DNA of 64,000 nucleotides, from NCBI GenBank assembly GCA_033060915.1, contig CM065378.1:38514501-38578500 (forward strand). The letters are read 5' to 3'. The notes under the pieces are model-generated. The model was not told the origin of the DNA. It did not search any database and saw only the letters and a program-made list of their open reading frames with translations. Shown here one piece after another: positions 58,910-64,000 of this stretch. This DNA comes from Euryodendron excelsum. Lineage: Eukaryota; Streptophyta; Magnoliopsida; Ericales; Pentaphylacaceae. Within the stretch, counting starts at the first letter, position 1. Each line of letters opens with the position of its first letter. The position numbers and the translations under genes were made by a program.

Positions 58910-60388
58910 GTATGCTCAGAGTTCAAGCCAAGAGTTCCAAAGTTCATGTAGAGGAGTGTTTAATGTCATAAATGAGCCAGCTACTTATAATGGGGAAGGC
59001 TAACATGGTGAACATGTGGCACTCGTTGAATGGACGAGCCTAGGAGCATTATCAAAGTCTAGGGTAGCCATGTTAGTGTCAGAGTTGCCTGATTGGATGT
59101 AGGGGACGAGCCATGTCCCCAACAGATGTGAGGTGTTCTCCACCCAGTGTGTGCCACGTGTGCAACACATTAAATGGTGGTTAATTCTGTATTAACTGCA
59201 TGAAATAACTTCATTAATGCACAAATCTTGCACTCAAGTGTATCCGAATCCATGTAAAATCTCGAGTAGAGGTAGCTCTGGGGGGGTTACGAAGGGCGAG
59301 CCTCGCTGACGGAGAGCCTTGTTGTGGGCTTGCTTCACATAAGCTAAAGGCGAAGCATGAGACTCCTAGAGCTTGCCATGTGGAGGTGACAAGGCATGTT
59401 GACCCAAATACCACGTAGAGATGACATGGCATGTTGACCCAAATACCTACATTACGTAAGTTAGCAATTTTCAGTATTCCACCATTTTCATTCATTGGAC
59501 TGAAGTAGATGGTAACTGAATTTGCAATTTTGGCTACACAGTTCGTAGCGGTATTGGATATAACTGAGATGCTGTAAGAAGCTTGAGTTTTATTCTGTAT
59601 GGAATTTTTTAGCTTACAATTTCTAATTTAAAACATACATGACATGTCTTGGTTTTCAGAATCAAAAGCCAGGGGAATTGCAACGATGTTCAGAGGCTGA
59701 ACTCCTAATTATTATAATCGAGTGACCAATTTCAGAAACTGCCAATTAAGGATGTGAAGATGCGGGTTCTAATAGTAGCCAGCAAAAACCAGGATGAACT
59801 TTTTGTTTTACATCTTACATTTTACTTGATGTATCTATAGTTGCAAATGTTGTATGTGTTTTAATCACTGAATGTAGCATATGGATTAAAAGTAGAGATT
59901 CGCATAAAAATCTACAATTTTCTTTTTAAAAAAACAGTTTTTTCAACTGCGAAATTACCGTGGCTAAAGTTACCCAATTTGCAAGTCTGGTATAAATCTA
60001 AGCGCTTTCGAGTAAGAACTTCCCCTTTTAAATAAAAAGAGAGAGTGCAATTTTGAGTGGTTCAACGAAATCCTCGTTATTTTGTTAACTCTCGATCGTC
60101 TTGCAATTTAGCCTCATCAATATTAGCATTCCAATTTAATGTGAATTTTTGTTCAAGATTACTCATCTTGTTCAAGCTCATCAAGGCCAGTTCATCGCAT
60201 TCCTGTTGGCCGGGAATAAAGCAGGCAAAGTGGTATATACACCAGACTCGCATTAATCAGGATCGAGAAAGAAAATTTCAGACACTTTCTTATTCACTAT
60301 CAAGTTACAAAGTAATACGACTATAGAAGCTACAAGCACACCTCATGCAAATGAACTCTAAAGAACGTAGAGCTGATGAACTCTACTT
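58910..60388. other. Intergenic, no gene recognised
   Basis: Part of 58920-59480 is less AT-rich and repeats the phrase GACATGGCATGTTGACCCAAATACC (59388-59452), suggesting an old repeat. No LTR pair or protein domain was found. Confidence 0.45.
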
Positions 60389-61292
60389 TAGGGCAGGCTC
60401 AATACTATTTAGAGCCTAAGGCAAAAAATTTTGATGCATTTTTAGAAAATTTGTGTTTAAATTTATTTATCTTGTTTTTTGATGAGGTTTTTTATAATTT
60501 TAAAATTTAAAAAATACATAAAGTATAGAATAATAAAATCTCATTTTATCACTATTGACGATAAGATTGTAGATATGAATAAAAAGTCGAATTTGGTACA
60601 ACTTCTACAATAGGACAATCAAAGAATTATAACTAAATTAGTAATAGTTTTGCTAATAATGGCAACAAAAAATGGAAGAATATAAATTAGCAAAGAGTAA
60701 TTATAGACACAAGATATTCAATTAATGGTGTCAAATACAATGAAAAGTAATATTGTACTAACACAAAAGGAAGAGTTCAAAGGGAGGACATATCACAGAT
60801 AAATGAATTATATAAAATTATAAAAAAAATACCTAAGCAAGCCATTTGATGATAAGTTATTTGAGATTTATAAGAGTTTAATACTTTATTTTTAGTTTCT
60901 GCCACATTTAGAGAGAGTTTTATCAGTTTATACTTTTTACTTTTTTAACTTCTTTGCTTTAGAGATAAAGAGAATTATTTAGAATTAGGACTATTGAACT
61001 ACGTATATTGAAAATATGATAAAGAGTTGTTTAGAGTAAAGGCTCTTAAACTACTTATCTTGAACATAGTGATAATCCAACATTGACTTTATTTCTTTAT
61101 CAAATTAACTTTAAAAAGTTAGTTAGTGTAATTAATTTTAGGTTTTTTTTTTATTATTTTAGATGAGAGGATTTTTATAATATAAAGGATTTAAAAATTA
61201 TTTTATACTATAAACTATAATATACAATGTTCCAAAGCATTGTTGGTGGTCTTAGGCGACCGCCTTAAACGCTTAAGGCATGAGCCGGCCTA
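60389..61292. mobile_element. Possible non-autonomous TIR element
   Basis: The left end TTTAGGGCAGGCTCA resembles the inverted right end (CTAGGCCGGCTCATG), giving imperfect terminal repeats about 900 bp apart around very AT-rich DNA. No target duplication was found. hAT-like ends are the closest resemblance. Confidence 0.4.
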
Positions 61293-62624
61293 GGCTGAGA
61301 CCATGAATGAATAGGTAGACAACCCCTGCCTCAAGTGACTCTGCATCACGCTCAAAGGCTACGTACACCATCATGGAATGTCACCCCACCATGTATAGGT
61401 AGACAATTCCTGCCTCAAGCTGCATTAAATTATAACATTTTAATTTCAGACACATTCAATGATAATCTTTCTATTCTAAGTGTAGTTACAAGTAATCTTA
61501 CAATTTTAGGTATATTTAATTATAGTAAATTTTTAAAAAGATTATAACATTTTGACACTCATACATTTTCTTTTAAAAAAAAATTAATAATAATATTATA
61601 CTAAATTAAAATAGACAATAACTATAATAAACATGATCAAATAATAAAAATAATAAAAATTAAAATAGTGGTCGGCTACATACAGAACATAACATCACGT
61701 CAAACAATATTTATTTATGCAGGCTTTATATCGTGTAATTATGGGATATGCTTTTTCAAGACGTAAATCTTCCGCAACATTACGAACAACAGTGGAGAGA
61801 CTCGTGAGCGTGATACATATATGATATATTTTATTATTATTAAATATTTCCATGAGTACTCCATTCACTCACCAAGATATAGTTAAATAATGATGATAAA
61901 TTGCAAACCAAAAAATATAGCATACAAAGTATAAACTGAATGAACTGGAATATTAGTTTCATTTTTATGAAATACATTCTTGAAAAACAGGGATATAGCT
62001 TTTATCGTAGTTGTTATAGTTTTGTGTTGATAACGAATTATAAAATTAAAAAAAAATAAAATAGATAAATATAATCTCATACATAATATAATAAAATTAG
62101 TATTTTTAAAATTGTCAAATATTTATCAGATTAGTTTTTTTAAAACTATTGAGAATTGATCACCCAAAACTTCATTATATTAAAAGAGAAAATATGAATC
62201 TAACTTATCTTTTCAATATATGTTCAAAGCATAGCCTATTCTCCGTCTCTCATCTCTTTTTTTTAATTCCCCTCTTTTTCTTTTTCTTCTCTCTTCTTGT
62301 GTACCTCTCTACATGGAAGAGAAAGGTTAAGAAAAGCAAAAAACTAAGGCTACAATTGTGGTATGAATGAGGAGGTAGATTATCCTTAATAATTCGGGTG
62401 AATGAAATCATCTATGATGATAATTCACAACAAATACTTAAAAAATTATCAAAATTTTGAAAGTTGATGGACCATATACAGCGCGGCCCCTGAAGTCTCC
62501 CAGTAAACATAAAAATGACCAGTAGAATATTAAATCATCAACAAAGAAATTTGCCTGCTTGTATTATTTATATATGGGGGTGTGTATGTATAGCTATTCA
62601 GTACGAAACATATGCAGCAAGTGT

Positions 62625-62625
<1 letters not shown>
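61293..62625. other. AT-rich intergenic DNA
   Basis: No gene recognised. The stretch before 62626 is the presumed upstream region of the ankyrin pseudogene. Confidence 0.5.

Positions 62626-62678
<53 letters not shown>
62626..62678 (+). repeat. (GA)n in ankyrin leader
   Basis: About 26 AG units ending two bases before the ATG at 62681. The frame stays open through the run (Arg-Glu repeats) from an upstream ATG at 62612, so an N-terminal extension is formally possible; the family start is MEQELCEAA at 62681. Confidence 0.85.
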
Positions 62679-62680
<2 letters not shown>

Positions 62681-62683
<3 letters not shown>

Positions 62684-63245
62684 GAACAAGAGCTCTGTGA
62701 AGCAGCAATCAAAGGGAATACAGACTCATTGCATAAAATAGTTGAAAAAGATGAGTTGATTCTTGATAAAATCGTGGTGGGATGTTTCAGTGGGAGTCCA
62801 CTACATGTGGCTGCATCATGCGGGCATACACCGTTTGTGCAAGAACTTCTGCGTTACAATTCAAAGCTTGCTGGAGTTTTAGATTCACAGCAACGGTCGG
62901 CCCTTCACTTGGCATCGGAGGACGGCCATGTAGAGATTGTGAGACAATTGATAAAAGCCAGGCCTGAGATGTGCTTAGCTCCTGACCAATAGGGTAGAAA
63001 TCCTCTCCATGTTGCAGCCATTAAGGGCAAAGTGTATGTCTTGAGAGAGTTGGTTCAGGCCAACCATCTTGCTGCTCAAGTCAGGGTGGATCACGAAGAA
63101 CTATCTTACATCTGTGTATTAAGCACAACCAGTTAGAGTCTCTAGACCTATTGTTGAAGATGATTGGTGATACCAAGTTTGTTAATGCTAAAGATAGTGA
63201 CGGCAACAACATTTACATCTAACCGTCTTTGCTAAACAACTCCAG
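62681..63245 (+). pseudogene. BDA1-like ankyrin protein, broken first exon
   Basis: Reads MEQELCEAAIKGNTDSLHKI, SGSPLHVAASCGHTPFVQEL, RSALHLASEDGHVEIVRQLI, GRNPLHVAAIKGKVYVLREL, then (after frame changes) LHLCIKHNQLESL and KFVNAKDSDGNN: the ankyrin half of plant ANK/PGG membrane proteins such as BDA1. Lesions: TAG at 62990-62992 within PDQ-GRNPL, a 1-base deletion near 63095-63100, and another near 63211-63215. The exon ends CTCCAG at 63245 with donor GTACTT. The second exon, with further repeats and the PGG membrane domain, was not found before 64000. Family members act in immune and stress signalling; this copy cannot make a full protein. Confidence 0.88.
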
Positions 63246-64000
63246 GTACTTCCACATTGAAGGTTTTGCTTAGTGTTTGTTCGAACCTTTATTAAAGTTA
63301 ATAACTGGCTAATACATAATATGTTATATGAACTAGGCATTGGCCCTAATTTAATAGTCTTACGTTTCTTTCTATTTCATTTAGAGGTAACCTTTATTAG
63401 CCGAAGTCATCCCAAGGTATTTGGCTTCAATATTGGATATGGTGGATGCCAACCTTCTTAGTTAAATTCCTTTTAGCATGTGGGAAAAAGCCAACATTAT
63501 CTGTGACGGTAGTTGGGTACCTTTTTTTTTTTTTAAAAAAAATAAAATTGTGGTAGTAGGATGATGTAATTCAGGAATTGCTTAAATAGAATCAAAAGAA
63601 CACACCAACACTCAAAATACCAGCATATAAACATCTTTGTGAGCATATGTATATTCAATATGATTCTTACAAAATCATTGTCCAAACTCCGCCAATGTAG
63701 GATCAAACATTGCAGACAATCAACCTCCTGGGTGCATCAGATAATGCCTCTAAAACATACCTCAAAATCTTTTAGTAAATATCAAACCTCCTATTGAGCA
63801 AGTAAGGTCGATCAATCAAAATCATTTCAGAAACTCTTTTCCATGACTTCCAAACGTTCTACTTCCTTTAAAAAGCATTTTCAGAGCATGAAAAGCTCTC
63901 TTGGAATCATAATTGAGATCCAGATCTCCCAAACCAGCTTCTACAGGGATTGCCATGGTCGTTAATTAGAAGTGTTTAAGCTGGCAGAAATTATTTTCAA
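63246..64000. other. 3' flank of ankyrin pseudogene
   Basis: Presumed intron or flank. A T-run and A-run lie near 63522-63541. On the minus strand a 44-codon open frame at 63956-63822 (starting MAIPVEAGLGDLDLNYDS) looks protein-like but is not recognised and may be a fragment or the edge of another gene. Confidence 0.4.

Noticed and set aside
61321..61400. tRNA gene
   Set aside because: No tRNA cloverleaf with paired arms was found here or elsewhere in the window; box-like motifs belong to SINE-type sequences.
63822..63956. Small minus-strand gene starting MAIPVEAGLGD
   Set aside because: Only 44 codons, no known family and no clear splice donor; kept as a remark under the right flank rather than as a gene.

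Overview
This is a stretch of nuclear DNA from a flowering plant, most likely a eudicot with a repeat-rich genome (possibly woody; the species cannot be named from the sequence). The evidence is spliced genes with GT-AG introns, plant-specific families (Aux/IAA, a Golgi nucleotide-sugar transporter, a BDA1-type ankyrin protein), AT-rich intergenic DNA, plant-type Copia, Gypsy, CACTA, LINE, SINE and MITE sequences, and a fragment of chloroplast rpoB. Two intact genes could be rebuilt exon by exon, both on the minus strand: an IAA29-like auxin repressor (2861-5227, 4 exons, 220 codons) and a UGNT1-like UDP-GlcNAc transporter (25558-39779, 10 exons, 340 codons). From memory their Arabidopsis counterparts are near-neighbours (At4g32280 and At4g32272), so this looks like an old gene pair pushed about 20 kb apart by repeats. 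A third gene at the right edge, an ankyrin protein on the plus strand (62681-63245), is a broken pseudogene.

Layout. 0-7.4 kb: a solo LTR (432-1689), a MITE, the IAA29-like gene and its upstream region. 7.4-15.4 kb: a head-to-tail duplication of a non-coding unit of about 2.6-2.8 kb; the first copy is split by a second solo LTR (7718-9230), the second by a TIR element (13166-13949) and a SINE-like insertion. 15.4-19.2 kb: MITEs and a LINE RNase H remnant. 19.2-25.0 kb: an LTR element without recognisable pol (19196-24990). 25.5-39.8 kb: the UGNT1-like gene, whose introns hold LINE, SINE and plastid DNA, three long poly-G/poly-C tracts and an unidentified protein-like fragment. 41.9-51.4 kb: a degraded Gypsy element containing the 5' half of a Copia element and, in its 3' LTR, a 3.5 kb CACTA element with a GGG target duplication. 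51.4-54.1 kb: a SINE with a 12 bp target duplication and a long-TIR MITE. 54.1-58.9 kb: a gag-only Copia element on the minus strand. 58.9-64 kb: quiet DNA, a weak TIR candidate and the ankyrin pseudogene.

The least expected pattern is in the LTRs. Four different LTRs each carry, upstream of a TATA-like box, an array of degenerate short palindromes, and the palindrome differs in each: TTCGAA, TGCGCA, GTCGAC and AGATCT/GGATCC-like. The two solo LTRs share the rest of their layout, so the array appears to be exchanged or to diverge as a module. Other points of note are the four very long poly-G/poly-C runs, the duplicated Gypsy segment flanking the Copia half-element, and a four-copy 179 bp tandem repeat inside the CACTA element.
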